Shown: positions 7,370-15,846 of the stretch, in pieces
How the letters are laid out: every line of letters starts with the position of its first letter
How positions within the stretch are numbered: the first letter of the stretch is position 1
DNA from: Nakamurella flava
Lineage (GTDB): Bacteria > Actinomycetota > Actinomycetes > Mycobacteriales > Nakamurellaceae
Direction: 5' to 3'
NCBI RefSeq assembly: GCF_005298075.1
Contig: NZ_SZZH01000001.1
Span: forward strand, 806,001-870,000
Length of the DNA: 64,000 bases
The notes under the pieces: model-generated
Database searches by the model: none
The model's input: only the letters and a program-made list of their open reading frames with translations
Told to the model about the DNA's origin: nothing
Program-made: the position numbers and the translations under genes

Positions 7370-8692
7370 ATGCCCGATCAGTCGTCCCTCCCCGCGCCGT
7401 CCCCGTTGACCCGCCGCCGCTTCCTCGGCGTTTCCGGGGGCCTGGCCTCCACTCTGCTGCTGGCCGCCTGCGGTTCCAACACCGGCCGGGAGGCCGCCAC
7501 CACCGCCGGATCCGGCGGGTCGGGCGCTTCAGGGTCCAAGCCCACGCTGGCGCAGTGGTACCACCAGTACGGAGAGACCGGCACCCAGCAGGCGGCCGAG
7601 GGGTACGCCGCGGCCTACCCGGACGCCACGGTCAGCGTGCAGTGGACCCCGGGGGACTACGAGAGCAAGCTGTCGTCCTCGCTGGTCGCCGGGAACGGTC
7701 CGGACGTGTTCGAGTGGGGCAACGGCCCCTCGATCGACCAGATCCAGGGCGGCCAGGTCGCCGCCCTCGACGACCTGCTCGGCGACGCGAAGTCCGACTT
7801 CACGTCATCACTGCTGCAACGCATGTCGTACGACGGCAAGCTCTACGGCATCCCGCAGGTCATCGACATGCAGCTGCTGGTCTACCGGCCCAGCCTGCTG
7901 CAGGCGGCGGGCGTCCAGCCGCCGGAGACGTTCGACGACCTCGTCAGCGCCGCCGCCAAGCTCACCACCGGTGGCGTCAAGGGCCTGTTCGTCGGCAACG
8001 ACGGCGGCGGTGGCGTGCTCACCGGACCGACCCTGTGGTCGGTCGGCGCCGACTACCTGACGTCGGACAACAAGGTCGGCTTCGACCAGCCCGCGGTGGC
8101 CGAGGCGTTCGGTCGGCTGCACGGGCTGTTCACCAGCGGCTCGCTGCTGCTGGGCGCGCCCACCGACTGGTCGGACCCGTCCGCCATCACCCAGGGCCTG
8201 ACCGCCATGCAGTGGACCGGGCTCTGGACGCTGCCGACGCTGGCCAAGGAACTGGGCGACGACTTCGCGGTGACCGCGTGGCCGAAGTACAGCTCCTCGG
8301 TCGGCGCCCCGTCCGTGCCGATCGGGGCCTACGGCTCCGTGGTGAATGCCAAGGGCGCGAACGTGGATGCGGCCAAGGCGTACGTGAAGTGGCTGTGGGT
8401 GGACAACACCGCCGATCAGCTCGACTGGGCGCAGAGCTTCGGCTTCCACATCCCGGCCCGGCAGAGTGTCGCCGCGCAGGCCGACAAGCTCAAGACCGGG
8501 GTGGCCGCCGACGCGGTGGCCCTGGTACAGAACTCCGGCCACGCCCAGTCGCCGCTGCTGTGGACCCCGGCCTCCGGGACGGCCATGAGCGACGCGGTCA
8601 GCCGCATCATCAAGGACGGCGCCGACCCGGCCGAACAGCTCGGCCAGGTCGCCACCACCGTGCAGTCCGAGCTGCAGCGCGTCGCCGGCTGA
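7370..8692 (+). CDS. ABC importer solute-binding lipoprotein (carbohydrate-type)
   Basis: This 440-residue protein has a Tat-type twin-arginine signal (RRRFLG at 15-20) and a lipobox LAAC with Cys34 as the lipidation site. It would be exported folded and anchored to the outer face of the membrane. The mature part has the family-1 extracellular solute-binding fold: WTPGDYESKLSSSLVAGNGPDVFEWG early, YGIPQVIDMQLLVYRP, then NAKGANVDAAKAYVKWLW near the end. Two MalF/MalG-type permeases follow. Such systems usually import oligosaccharides or sugar derivatives. The leader ORF upstream hints at a sulfur-containing substrate, but the protein sequence does not show it. ATG 7370 is chosen for the AAGGA site and the position of the signal peptide. 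Confidence 0.88.
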   Translation: MPDQSSLPAPSPLTRRRFLGVSGGLASTLLLAACGSNTGREAATTAGSGGSGASGSKPTLAQWYHQYGETGTQQAAEGYAAAYPDATVSVQWTPGDYESKLSSSLVAGNGPDVFEWGNGPSIDQIQGGQVAALDDLLGDAKSDFTSSLLQRMSYDGKLYGIPQVIDMQLLVYRPSLLQAAGVQPPETFDDLVSAAAKLTTGGVKGLFVGNDGGGGVLTGPTLWSVGADYLTSDNKVGFDQPAVAEAFGRLHGLFTSGSLLLGAPTDWSDPSAITQGLTAMQWTGLWTLPTLAKELGDDFAVTAWPKYSSSVGAPSVPIGAYGSVVNAKGANVDAAKAYVKWLWVDNTADQLDWAQSFGFHIPARQSVAAQADKLKTGVAADAVALVQNSGHAQSPLLWTPASGTAMSDAVSRIIKDGADPAEQLGQVATTVQSELQRVAG

Positions 8693-8703
8693 CATCGCCG
8701 CCG

Positions 8704-9678
8704 ATGAGCGCTCCGACCCGGTCACGGCCGGTGGCCCAACGGCCACCGCTGTGGCGTCGACTGGCGGGCGACCAGAACCGCAACCTGTGGTTCTGGGCGT
8801 TTGTCGGCCCGTTCGTCGCCGGCCTGACCGTCTTCGTCTACATCCCGATCCTGTGGAGCGTCTACCTCAGCTTCTTCGACGCCCGGAACACCGTGACGCC
8901 CACCGATTTCGTGGGCTTCGGCAACTACCGCGACATGCTGACGGACCCCGCGTTCCTGTCCAGCATGGGCACGTTCATCGTGTTCGCCGCGTTCATCGTG
9001 CCGCTGACGTTCGCGGCGTCCCTGGGCCTGGCCCTGATGATTCACCGGGTCCGGCGGTTCAAGGCGTTCTTCCGGTCGGTCTACTTCCTGCCCACCGCCT
9101 GCTCGTACGTGGTCGCCGCGCTGATCTGGAAGCTGTCGATCTTCAACGGGGTCCGGTTCGGTCTGGTCAACACGGTGCTCAGCTGGTTCGGCATCGAACC
9201 GATCGCCTGGCTGTCGGTGACCCAACCACCCTGGTACTGGCTGGTTCTCGTCACCTTGCGGCTGTGGCTGCAGGTCGGCTTCTACATGATCCTGTTCCTG
9301 GCCGGGCTGCAGCGCATCCCCACCGTGCTCTACGAGGCAGCCGCGGTCGACGGCGCCGCCCCCGGCTGGCAGACGTTCCGGTACGTCACCTTCCCGCAGC
9401 TGCGGACGACGTCGGTGGCCGTACTGGTGCTGTTGCTCATCAACGCGTTCCAGGCGTTCGACGAGTTTTACAACCTGCTGGCCAACGCGGGCGCGGCGGG
9501 CAGCGGCGGCGCCTACCCGCCGTACGCCCGGCCGCCACTGGTCTACCTCTACTACGTGGCCCTGGGCAGCCAACAGGACTTCGGCCACGGCAGTGCCGGC
9601 GCGGTGCTGCTGGCCCTGGTGATCGCACTGTTCACCGTGCTGCAGGGGCGCCTGCTGCGGTTCGGACGCAACGAATGA
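8704..9678 (+). CDS. ABC importer permease, MalF/UgpA type
   Basis: This 324-residue inner-membrane protein has six predicted helices. The coupling (EAA) loop reads YEAAAVDGAAPGWQTFRYVTFPQL, which docks onto the ATPase. The N-terminal helix pattern FVGPFVAGLTVFVYIPILWSVYLSF is typical of MalF/UgpA proteins. It begins 11 bp after the binding-protein stop and is followed by the second permease. No ATP-binding subunit is encoded nearby, so a shared MsiK-type ATPase elsewhere probably serves it, as is common for actinobacterial sugar importers. Confidence 0.88.
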   Translation: MSAPTRSRPVAQRPPLWRRLAGDQNRNLWFWAFVGPFVAGLTVFVYIPILWSVYLSFFDARNTVTPTDFVGFGNYRDMLTDPAFLSSMGTFIVFAAFIVPLTFAASLGLALMIHRVRRFKAFFRSVYFLPTACSYVVAALIWKLSIFNGVRFGLVNTVLSWFGIEPIAWLSVTQPPWYWLVLVTLRLWLQVGFYMILFLAGLQRIPTVLYEAAAVDGAAPGWQTFRYVTFPQLRTTSVAVLVLLLINAFQAFDEFYNLLANAGAAGSGGAYPPYARPPLVYLYYVALGSQQDFGHGSAGAVLLALVIALFTVLQGRLLRFGRNE

Positions 9679-9694
9679 GCGGGGGAGGACGGCG

Positions 9695-10594
9695 ATGACG
9701 GCAACGGACTCGGACCGGCGGACCCCGGCAGCGGGCCGCCGCCCGCAGGCGGGCATCCGCCTCGGACGGGCCCAGCGGACCGGGCAGGCCCTGCGCTTCG
9801 TCGCCCTGCTGCTCGGCGCGGTGGTGTTCCTGGTCCCGTTCTACCTGCTGGTCCGCAACGGTCTGTCGACCAACGCCGACATCACCGCACCCACCTGGCG
9901 CCTGCTGCCCACGCAGGTGCAGTGGGGCAACGTCGGTGAACTGTTCGCCGACCCCGCCGTGCCCATGCTGCGCAGCCTGGTCAACTCGCTGCTGGTGTCC
10001 GTTGTGCAGACCACGGGCACCATCGTGCTGTCGGGGCTCGCCGGCTACGGGTTGGCCCGCATCCCGGTCCGGTACGCGGGCGTCGTGTCCGGGCTGATCG
10101 TCGCCACCCTGCTCATCCCGGCCGCGGTGACGTTCGTGCCCACCTTCGTCGTCGTCTCCAGCCTGGGCTGGGTCAGCAGCTTGCGCGGCCTCATCGTCCC
10201 CGGCCTGTTCCAGGCGCTGGCGACCTTCCTGTTCCGGCAGTACTTCCTCAACTTCCCCCGGGAACTGGAGGACGCCGGGCGCGTCGACGGGCTGAACTAC
10301 TGGGGGGTGTTCTGGCGGATCGTGCTACCGAACTCGAAGGGGTTCGTCGCTGCCGTCGCGACCATCACCTTCATCGGATCCTGGAACGCGTTCCTGTGGC
10401 CGTTGGTGATCGCGCAGGACTCGTCGTCCTGGACGGTGCAGATCGCGTTGTCGACGTTCCTGACGTCCCAGACGATCAACCTGCACGAGCTGTTCCTGGC
10501 GGCCGTCTTCTCGATCCTGCCGTTGTTGCTGATCTTCATCGGGCTCCAGCGGTTCATCGTGCAGGGCGTCGAGTCGACCGGCATCAACCGCTGA
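9695..10594 (+). CDS. ABC importer permease, MalG/UgpE type
   Basis: This 299-residue permease partners the preceding gene. Its EAA loop is ELEDAGRVDGLNYWGVFWRIVLPNSKG, the MalG form. An N-terminal FLVPFYLLVRNGLST segment and the C-terminal FIGLQRFIVQGVESTGIN are typical of the family. ATG 9695 follows a GGGGGAGGA ribosome site, 16 bp after the upstream stop. It is the last gene of the importer unit and ends 3 bp before the opposing DUF5703 gene, with no room for a separate terminator. Confidence 0.88.
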   Translation: MTATDSDRRTPAAGRRPQAGIRLGRAQRTGQALRFVALLLGAVVFLVPFYLLVRNGLSTNADITAPTWRLLPTQVQWGNVGELFADPAVPMLRSLVNSLLVSVVQTTGTIVLSGLAGYGLARIPVRYAGVVSGLIVATLLIPAAVTFVPTFVVVSSLGWVSSLRGLIVPGLFQALATFLFRQYFLNFPRELEDAGRVDGLNYWGVFWRIVLPNSKGFVAAVATITFIGSWNAFLWPLVIAQDSSSWTVQIALSTFLTSQTINLHELFLAAVFSILPLLLIFIGLQRFIVQGVESTGINR

Positions 10595-10597
10595 CCG

Positions 10598-10801
10598 TCA
10601 CGGGGTCAGGTCGGGCAGCAGGCCGGGGGAGCGCTTGCGGCGCAACCACACCCGGCGGGTGCCGTCGGAGTACTTGAGCACGCGGGCCAGTTCCCAGCCG
10701 GAGAACTCGGCCCGCACGGCCAGCATCGTCGCCGCGGCCGCCCGGGACATGCTCGGGTCGATGCGCAACGGCCGGTACTCGAAGTCGTCGTTCGTCTCGA
10801 T
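10598..10801 (-). CDS. DUF5703 family protein (apparent ATC start)
   Basis: A 67-codon minus-strand frame reads FEYRPLRIDPSMSR, then FSGWELARVLKYSDGTRR and VWLRRK. This matches the small actinobacterial DUF5703 family (E-Y-x-x-L-R ... W-E-L-x-R-x-x-x-Y-x-D-G-x-R-R-V-x-L-R-R). The function is unknown. The frame has no ATG, GTG or TTG before the conserved DFEYRPL. It is closed just upstream by TGA, leaving ATC at 10799-10801 as the first usable codon, with a GAGGTG ribosome-site-like sequence 4 nt before it. Either ATC is a rare start, or one C is extra in CCC next to it: removing one would join the frame to a GTG giving M-T-I-E-T. The family call is firm; the start is not. Confidence 0.7.
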   Translation of the reverse strand: METNDDFEYRPLRIDPSMSRAAAATMLAVRAEFSGWELARVLKYSDGTRRVWLRRKRSPGLLPDLTP

Positions 10802-10908
10802 GGGTCACCTCGACAGGTCAAGGGTGGGCGGGTGGGGCCGATGTGGGCGAACGGTCCAACCAGTGTGCACCCCGCCCTGTTCCCGCCCACGCCGCCGGCC
10901 AGCGGCGT

Positions 10909-12855
10909 TCAGGGGGCCTGCAACAGCTCCACCAACCGGGTACGCCGCGGTCGGGACCCGATCGTCGACACCGCGCGGGCCACGGCCGGACCGGCCGCGT
11001 GCACGATCGACAGGTGCCGCCTGGCCCGGGTCAGCGCCGTGTAGACCAGCGGGCGGGACAGCATGGCACCGGCCTCCGGGGGCAGGACGGCGACGACCGA
11101 CTCCCACTCCGATCCCTGCGCCCGGTGCACGGTGATCGCCCAGCCGTGCAGCAGTTCACCCAACGCCCGGCCGGACACCTCGGACTCGCCCCCGCTGAAC
11201 GCCACCCGCAGCGAGTTGTCGCCGGTGGCCACGACGGTGCCGACCTCGCCGTTGGCGTACCCGGTCGGGGTGGCGTCGGCGTGGTTGGCCGTGGCCACCA
11301 CGCGGTCGCCCTTGTCGAAGCCGCGCACCGCCCCGGGCCCCGGATTGAGCTGCGCCTTGAGGGCCTTGTTCAGGGCCTGGGTGCCCGCCGGTCCCCGGTG
11401 CACCGGGGTCACCACCTGGGTCTGATCGGGCGCAGACCCGAACACCCGCGGGATCGAGTCGGTGATCAGCTGCACCACCCGGGTCGCGGCCTCGGCCGCA
11501 CCGCGCGCCGGGACGATGACCACCTCGTGGGTCGGGTCGTCCACCGCCGGCAGCGTGCCCTGCCGGACGGCCGTCGCCAATCGGGCGATGCTCCCGCCCT
11601 CGCTCTGCCGGTACAGCGTGACCAGCTCGGTCACCGGCACCACCCCGCTGGCCAGCAGATCGGCCAGCACCTGCCCGGGGCCGATCGACGGGAGCTGCGC
11701 CGGGTCCCCCACCACCAGCAGATGCGTCCCGTCCGGCAGGGCCGAGATGAGAGCGGCGGCGAGCTGGACGTCGAGCATGGAGGCTTCGTCCACGACGACC
11801 AGGTCGGCATCCAGCGGGTTGTCCGCGTCGTGGTCGAAGAAGCCGGCGCGAGAGCCGCCGTCCGTCACCGGGCGGGCACCGAGCAGCTTGTGCACGGTGC
11901 TGGCCGCGGCCCCCGCCAGCTCCTCCAGGCGCTTGGCCGCGCGGCCGGTGGGCGCCGCCAGTGCGACGCTCCGGCCGTGCCGGTAGGCCAGGGCGACCAC
12001 GGCCGACACGGTGCGGCTCTTCCCCGTCCCCGGTCCGCCGGTCAGCACGCTGACGCCGTGCCCGGCCACGAGATCAACGGCGGCGCGCTGGGTCTCGTCC
12101 AACGCGTCGTCGCCGGTGTCGTCGGCCGCTTCGGTCGACCCGGCCGTGGGCGCCCACGGTGTGGCCGAGCCGATCAGGCGACGCAGTCCGTCGGCGATCG
12201 CCTGTTCGGCGGTGGCGAGTTCGGTGGGGGAGAACCAGCTGCGATCCGGCCCGGACGTCGTCGTCCCCGCTTTGACGGCCGCGGCGACGGCCGACGGCAG
12301 GTCCACGCCGAACGCCCGCACCGCCGTTCCCAGGTCGTCCCCCGAGGTGACGGTGTGCCCGTCCCGCTCGAAGCGGGCCATGGTCCACTCCAGCAGGGCC
12401 CGCCCCCGGCGGGCGTCGAGCCGGCCGGCGTCCGGGTCCAGGGAGCGGGCCAGCCGGTCGGCCTGCGCGACCGTGACCTCCGGCAGGGCCAGCAGCCGCC
12501 ACGGGTCGGCCCGCAACGCCTCGGCCGCGTCCATCGAGACCCCGGACTGCTCCAGGGCTTCGGCCAGCCGGGTGGCCCAGCGGGCCGGCAGCTCCAGGGG
12601 CAGCAGCAACTCGACCAGGCCCAGCAGGTGTTCGTTGCCGATTAGCGACGTCACCAGCCGGTTGGCCCGGCGCTCGGTCATCCGTGGCAGTGCCGTCAGC
12701 GCCCGGACCGTGACCTGTTCGCGGCGGGTGATGCCGGCCGCGGTCAGCTGCGCCGCGGTCGTCGCGCCCAGCCCCGGCCAGAGGCCGGCCGCGCAGAACT
12801 CGGCGAACGCGCGCTCGGCCGCCGCGCTCGATGCCCCAGCGGGTGAAGCCGTCAC
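10909..12855 (-). CDS. RecD-like superfamily 1 DNA helicase
   Basis: This 648-residue protein has a helix-hairpin-helix-rich N-terminal domain (about 1-240, with repeats such as GLGATTAAQLTAAGI and LPRMTERRANRLV) and then two RecA-like helicase domains. Helicase motifs are Walker A GGPGTGKS (273-280), VVVDEASMLD (Walker B), GDPAQLPS and, near the C-terminus, TVHRAQGSEW and YTALTRARRHL. This arrangement is that of RecD2/RecD-like 5'-3' helicases that act without RecBC. It is somewhat shorter than typical RecD2 (above 700). It is co-directional with the upstream aldo/keto reductase gene (4-bp overlap), so translation is coupled although the functions look unrelated. Confidence 0.85.
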   Translation of the reverse strand: MTASPAGASSAAAERAFAEFCAAGLWPGLGATTAAQLTAAGITRREQVTVRALTALPRMTERRANRLVTSLIGNEHLLGLVELLLPLELPARWATRLAEALEQSGVSMDAAEALRADPWRLLALPEVTVAQADRLARSLDPDAGRLDARRGRALLEWTMARFERDGHTVTSGDDLGTAVRAFGVDLPSAVAAAVKAGTTTSGPDRSWFSPTELATAEQAIADGLRRLIGSATPWAPTAGSTEAADDTGDDALDETQRAAVDLVAGHGVSVLTGGPGTGKSRTVSAVVALAYRHGRSVALAAPTGRAAKRLEELAGAAASTVHKLLGARPVTDGGSRAGFFDHDADNPLDADLVVVDEASMLDVQLAAALISALPDGTHLLVVGDPAQLPSIGPGQVLADLLASGVVPVTELVTLYRQSEGGSIARLATAVRQGTLPAVDDPTHEVVIVPARGAAEAATRVVQLITDSIPRVFGSAPDQTQVVTPVHRGPAGTQALNKALKAQLNPGPGAVRGFDKGDRVVATANHADATPTGYANGEVGTVVATGDNSLRVAFSGGESEVSGRALGELLHGWAITVHRAQGSEWESVVAVLPPEAGAMLSRPLVYTALTRARRHLSIVHAAGPAVARAVSTIGSRPRRTRLVELLQAP

Positions 12856-13862
12856 CCGGCCGGTTCCGGTGCGCCGGCCGGCGGGGTCGCCCCGGTGGCC
12901 GGGTCGACGGCCGGGACGGTGGAGGCGTCGGCGAGGTCGACGTCCGACACGTCGTCCAGGGCCGCCCGGATCGTGGCCGGCAGGACCAGATCGGAAGCGG
13001 CGAGCGAGCCGAGCAACTGGGCGCGGTCCCGGGCGCCGACGACCACTCCGGCCACTCCCGGCCGATCCCGCACCCAGGCACAGGCGACCGCCAGAGGCGA
13101 GGTCCCCAACCCGTCGGCCGCGGTCGACACCGCCTCGACGATACGGGCGGCCCGGTCACCGCGATACCGGCCCACATACCGGCTGAACTGCGGTGAGGCG
13201 CCCCGCGAATCGGCCGGCGTGCCGTGCCGGTACTTGCCGGTCAACACCCCCCGTCCCAACGGTGCCCAGCCCAGCAGCCCGAGACCGAAGGAACCGGCCG
13301 CGGGCAGGACGGTGCCCTCCGGGGACCGTTCGACCAGCGAGTACTCGTTCTCCACCGCGACCAGGGGGACCGCGCCCCCGTGCCGACCGGCCAACCACCC
13401 GGCGAGCGCGGCGATCTGCCAACCGGCCATGCCGGACAGGCCCACGTAGCGCGCGCGCCCGGAATCCACGGCGGTGCGCAGGGTCTCGGCCGTCTCCGAC
13501 AACGGCACCGTGTCGTCGTGCCCGTGGACCTGCCAGAGATCGACGTGATCGGTCTGCAACCGGGTGAGCGACTCGTCCAGTGCGGCCAGCAACCGACCCC
13601 GCCCCGCGCCGACCCCCACCGTCGTGGTGGCCAGGGTGACCGCGGACCGCGGCACGACCCGGGGGACCAGGGTGCCGAGGATGGTCTCGGCCGCGCCGTC
13701 GCCGTACACGTTGGCGGTGTCGACGAACGTCCCGCCGGCGCCGACGAACGCCTCCAACTGCTCCGCGGCGGCGTCGGAATCGGTGTCCCGACCCCAGGTC
13801 ATCGTGCCCAGGCCCAGGGTGGAGACGGACAGGCCGCTACGGCCGACCGGACGGATCTGCAT
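12852..13862 (-). CDS. Aldo/keto reductase family protein lacking the catalytic lysine
   Basis: This 336-residue AKR barrel has recognisable family elements: GLGTMTWG (17-24), FVDTANVYG with Asp48 and Tyr53, DLWQVHGHD with His113, GLSGMAGWQ, and a late cofactor-binding ARDRAQL. The catalytic tetrad is Asp-Tyr-Lys-His in active members. Here the residue expected to be lysine (usually LATKVG) lies in LATTTVG, so lysine appears replaced by threonine near position 80. The enzyme may be inactive as an oxidoreductase or use altered chemistry. ATG 13862 is 6 nt after a TAGGTT box on its strand, suggesting leaderless expression. The stop overlaps the RecD-like gene. The last 25 residues are Ala/Pro-rich. 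Confidence 0.82.
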   Translation of the reverse strand: MQIRPVGRSGLSVSTLGLGTMTWGRDTDSDAAAEQLEAFVGAGGTFVDTANVYGDGAAETILGTLVPRVVPRSAVTLATTTVGVGAGRGRLLAALDESLTRLQTDHVDLWQVHGHDDTVPLSETAETLRTAVDSGRARYVGLSGMAGWQIAALAGWLAGRHGGAVPLVAVENEYSLVERSPEGTVLPAAGSFGLGLLGWAPLGRGVLTGKYRHGTPADSRGASPQFSRYVGRYRGDRAARIVEAVSTAADGLGTSPLAVACAWVRDRPGVAGVVVGARDRAQLLGSLAASDLVLPATIRAALDDVSDVDLADASTVPAVDPATGATPPAGAPEPAG

Positions 13863-13868
13863 ACCGCC

Positions 13869-13874
13869 AACCTA
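13869..13874 (-). promoter_or_regulatory. Putative -10 box (TAGGTT) of the AKR-helicase unit
   Basis: On the minus strand TAGGTT lies 6 nt before the ATG of the aldo/keto reductase, a leaderless arrangement. The promoter shares the 99-bp divergent intergenic region with the LLM oxidoreductase gene, whose own transcript would carry a leader because its start has an AAGGGGG site. Confidence 0.45.
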
Positions 13875-13961
13875 CTGACACCGCCGGAGCCTGTCCGGAA
13901 GGCGGGCCGATGCCCGGTAGCGTGCAGTCGGCTCGGACTCGACCGGCAAGGGGGACATGAC

Positions 13962-15014
13962 GTGCGCTTGGGACTCAGTCTCGGATACGTCACCACCGCC
14001 GCCGAACTGGCTGACAACCTCGCCCTCGCCCAGGCCGCGGAGAGCCTCGGCTTCGACGTCGTCTGGGTCGCCGAGGCCTACGGCTCCGACGCGGTCAGCG
14101 TCCTCGGGGCCATCGCCGCGCGGACCACGGCCATCGGCATCGGGTCGGCCGTGCTGCAGATCCCCGGCCGCACCCCGGCGATGACGGCCATGACGGCCGC
14201 GACCCTGGACGCGGTCTCCGACGGCCGGTTCCGGCTCGGTCTCGGCGTCTCCGGACCGCAGGTCTCCGAGGGGTGGCACGGGGTGCGGTTCGCCGACCCG
14301 GTCGGCCGCACCCGCGAGTACGTCCAGATCATCCGGACGGCCCTGGCCCGTCGACGGGTGACCGCCGGCGGCGAGCACTTCACGTTGCCGCTCCCCGAGG
14401 GTCCCGGCAAGTCGCTGGTGCTCTCGCTGCAACCCGTCCGCCGGGACATCCCCGTCTACCTGGCCGCGCTCGGCCCCCGGAATCTCCGTCTGGTCGGAAA
14501 ACTGGCCGACGGCTGGCTCGGCATCTTCCACGACCCGCTCACCGGCGCGGCCACCCTGACCACCATCGCCGACGCCGCCCGCGCCGCCGGCCGTGACCCC
14601 CGGGACATCGACATCTGCGTGTCCGTACCGGTGTCCGTCCACGACGATCCGCAGGTCGCCGCCGACCGGGTGCGCGGTCACGCCGCCCTCTACCTGGGCG
14701 GTATGGGGTCCCGGGAACAGAACTTCTACCACCGCACCGCGACCGCCATGGGTTTCGGACCGGAGGCCGACGAGGTGCAGGACCGGTTCCTGCGACGGGA
14801 CTACGGCGGAGCCGCCGCCGCGGTGCCGTTCGACTTCCTCGACCGGACCAGCCTGCTCGGTCCGGTCGATCGGATCGCTGCCGGGATCAACCGACTGGCC
14901 GACAGCGGCGTCACCACCCTGAGCGTCTCGACCTTCGACGGTGAACTCGAGGCCCGCATCGCCACCCTGGCCACCGTCGTGGCCGCCGCCGAGCAAGCCG
15001 GAGTACGTGAGTGA
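13962..15014 (+). CDS. LLM-class F420-dependent oxidoreductase
   Basis: This 350-residue luciferase-like monooxygenase-fold protein begins VRLGLSLGY with the early ALAQAAESLGFDVVWVAEAYGSDAVSVLGAIAARTTAIGIGSAVLQIPGRTP block. That block is characteristic of F420-dependent LLM oxidoreductases. It continues with GRFRLGLGVSGPQVSEGWHG and LAALGPRNLRLVGKLADGWL. The cofactor is probably F420 (typical of this subgroup in actinobacteria) rather than FMN. The substrate is unknown. GTG 13962 has a strong CAAGGGGG site upstream. It overlaps uppP by 4 bp (GTGA), so both are on one message. Confidence 0.85.
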   Translation: MRLGLSLGYVTTAAELADNLALAQAAESLGFDVVWVAEAYGSDAVSVLGAIAARTTAIGIGSAVLQIPGRTPAMTAMTAATLDAVSDGRFRLGLGVSGPQVSEGWHGVRFADPVGRTREYVQIIRTALARRRVTAGGEHFTLPLPEGPGKSLVLSLQPVRRDIPVYLAALGPRNLRLVGKLADGWLGIFHDPLTGAATLTTIADAARAAGRDPRDIDICVSVPVSVHDDPQVAADRVRGHAALYLGGMGSREQNFYHRTATAMGFGPEADEVQDRFLRRDYGGAAAAVPFDFLDRTSLLGPVDRIAAGINRLADSGVTTLSVSTFDGELEARIATLATVVAAAEQAGVRE

Positions 15015-15844
15015 ACATCTTCCAAGCCCTGGTCCTGGGCATCGTCGAGGGGCTGACCGAGTTCCTCCCCGTGTCCTCGACCGGTCACCAGACCATCGTC
15101 GCGGGGCTGATGGGCATCAAGATCGACGACCCGTCGGTGACGTCGTTCATCGCCGTCATCCAGGTCGGCGCCATCCTCGCGCTGGTGCTGTACCTGTGGA
15201 AGGACATCCAGCGGCTGTTCCTGGCCTGGGTCCGCGGGCTCCGTTCGGCCGACCAGCGCCGTGACCCGTACTACCGCTTGGCGTGGCTGGTGATCATCGG
15301 CTCGATCCCCATCGTCATCGTGGGCGTCGTCGGCCGCGACCTGGTCAAGGGTCCGCTGCGCTCCCTGTGGGTGGTGGCCGCCGGACTGATCCTGTGGAGC
15401 TTCGTCATGCTCTACGCGGAGTACAAGGCGCGCCAGACCCGCAAGGACACCGACCTGACGCTGAAGGACTCCCTGCTCATCGGCGGCGCCCAGGCGCTCG
15501 CCCTGGTCCCCGGTGTGTCCCGCTCCGGGGCCACCATCTCGGCCGGCCTCATCCTCGGCGTCGACCGGGTGACCGCGGCGCGGTTCGGCTACATGCTGGG
15601 GATCCCCGCTCTCGCCGGCGCCGCCGTGCTGGAGACCCCGGACGCGTTGTCGGGCGGGGTGGGCCTCTGGCCGACCCTGGTCGGCACCGTGGTGTCCTTC
15701 GTCGTCGCGTACTTCACCGTGGCGTGGATGCTGCGGTTCGTCAGCCGGCACACCATCCGCGGGTTCGTCTGGTACCGGCTAGGTCTGGGCGCGCTGCTGA
15801 TCGTGCTGCTGTCCACCGGTGTCCTGTCGGCGACGGGGGTCTGA
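15011..15844 (+). CDS. uppP: Undecaprenyl-diphosphatase
   Basis: This 277-residue integral membrane protein carries the two BacA/UppP signatures: EGLTEFLPVSSTGH at 13-26 and PGVSRSGAT at 167-175. The enzyme removes a phosphate from undecaprenyl diphosphate so the lipid carrier can be reused in peptidoglycan and wall polymer synthesis. Loss or overexpression alters bacitracin sensitivity in other bacteria. The GTG start overlaps the LLM gene stop, and the next gene starts 3 bp after its stop. Its place before the MSMEG_4193, DUF3090 and SCO1664 genes is the usual actinobacterial order. Confidence 0.95.
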   Translation: MNIFQALVLGIVEGLTEFLPVSSTGHQTIVAGLMGIKIDDPSVTSFIAVIQVGAILALVLYLWKDIQRLFLAWVRGLRSADQRRDPYYRLAWLVIIGSIPIVIVGVVGRDLVKGPLRSLWVVAAGLILWSFVMLYAEYKARQTRKDTDLTLKDSLLIGGAQALALVPGVSRSGATISAGLILGVDRVTAARFGYMLGIPALAGAAVLETPDALSGGVGLWPTLVGTVVSFVVAYFTVAWMLRFVSRHTIRGFVWYRLGLGALLIVLLSTGVLSATGV

Positions 15845-15846
15845 TC

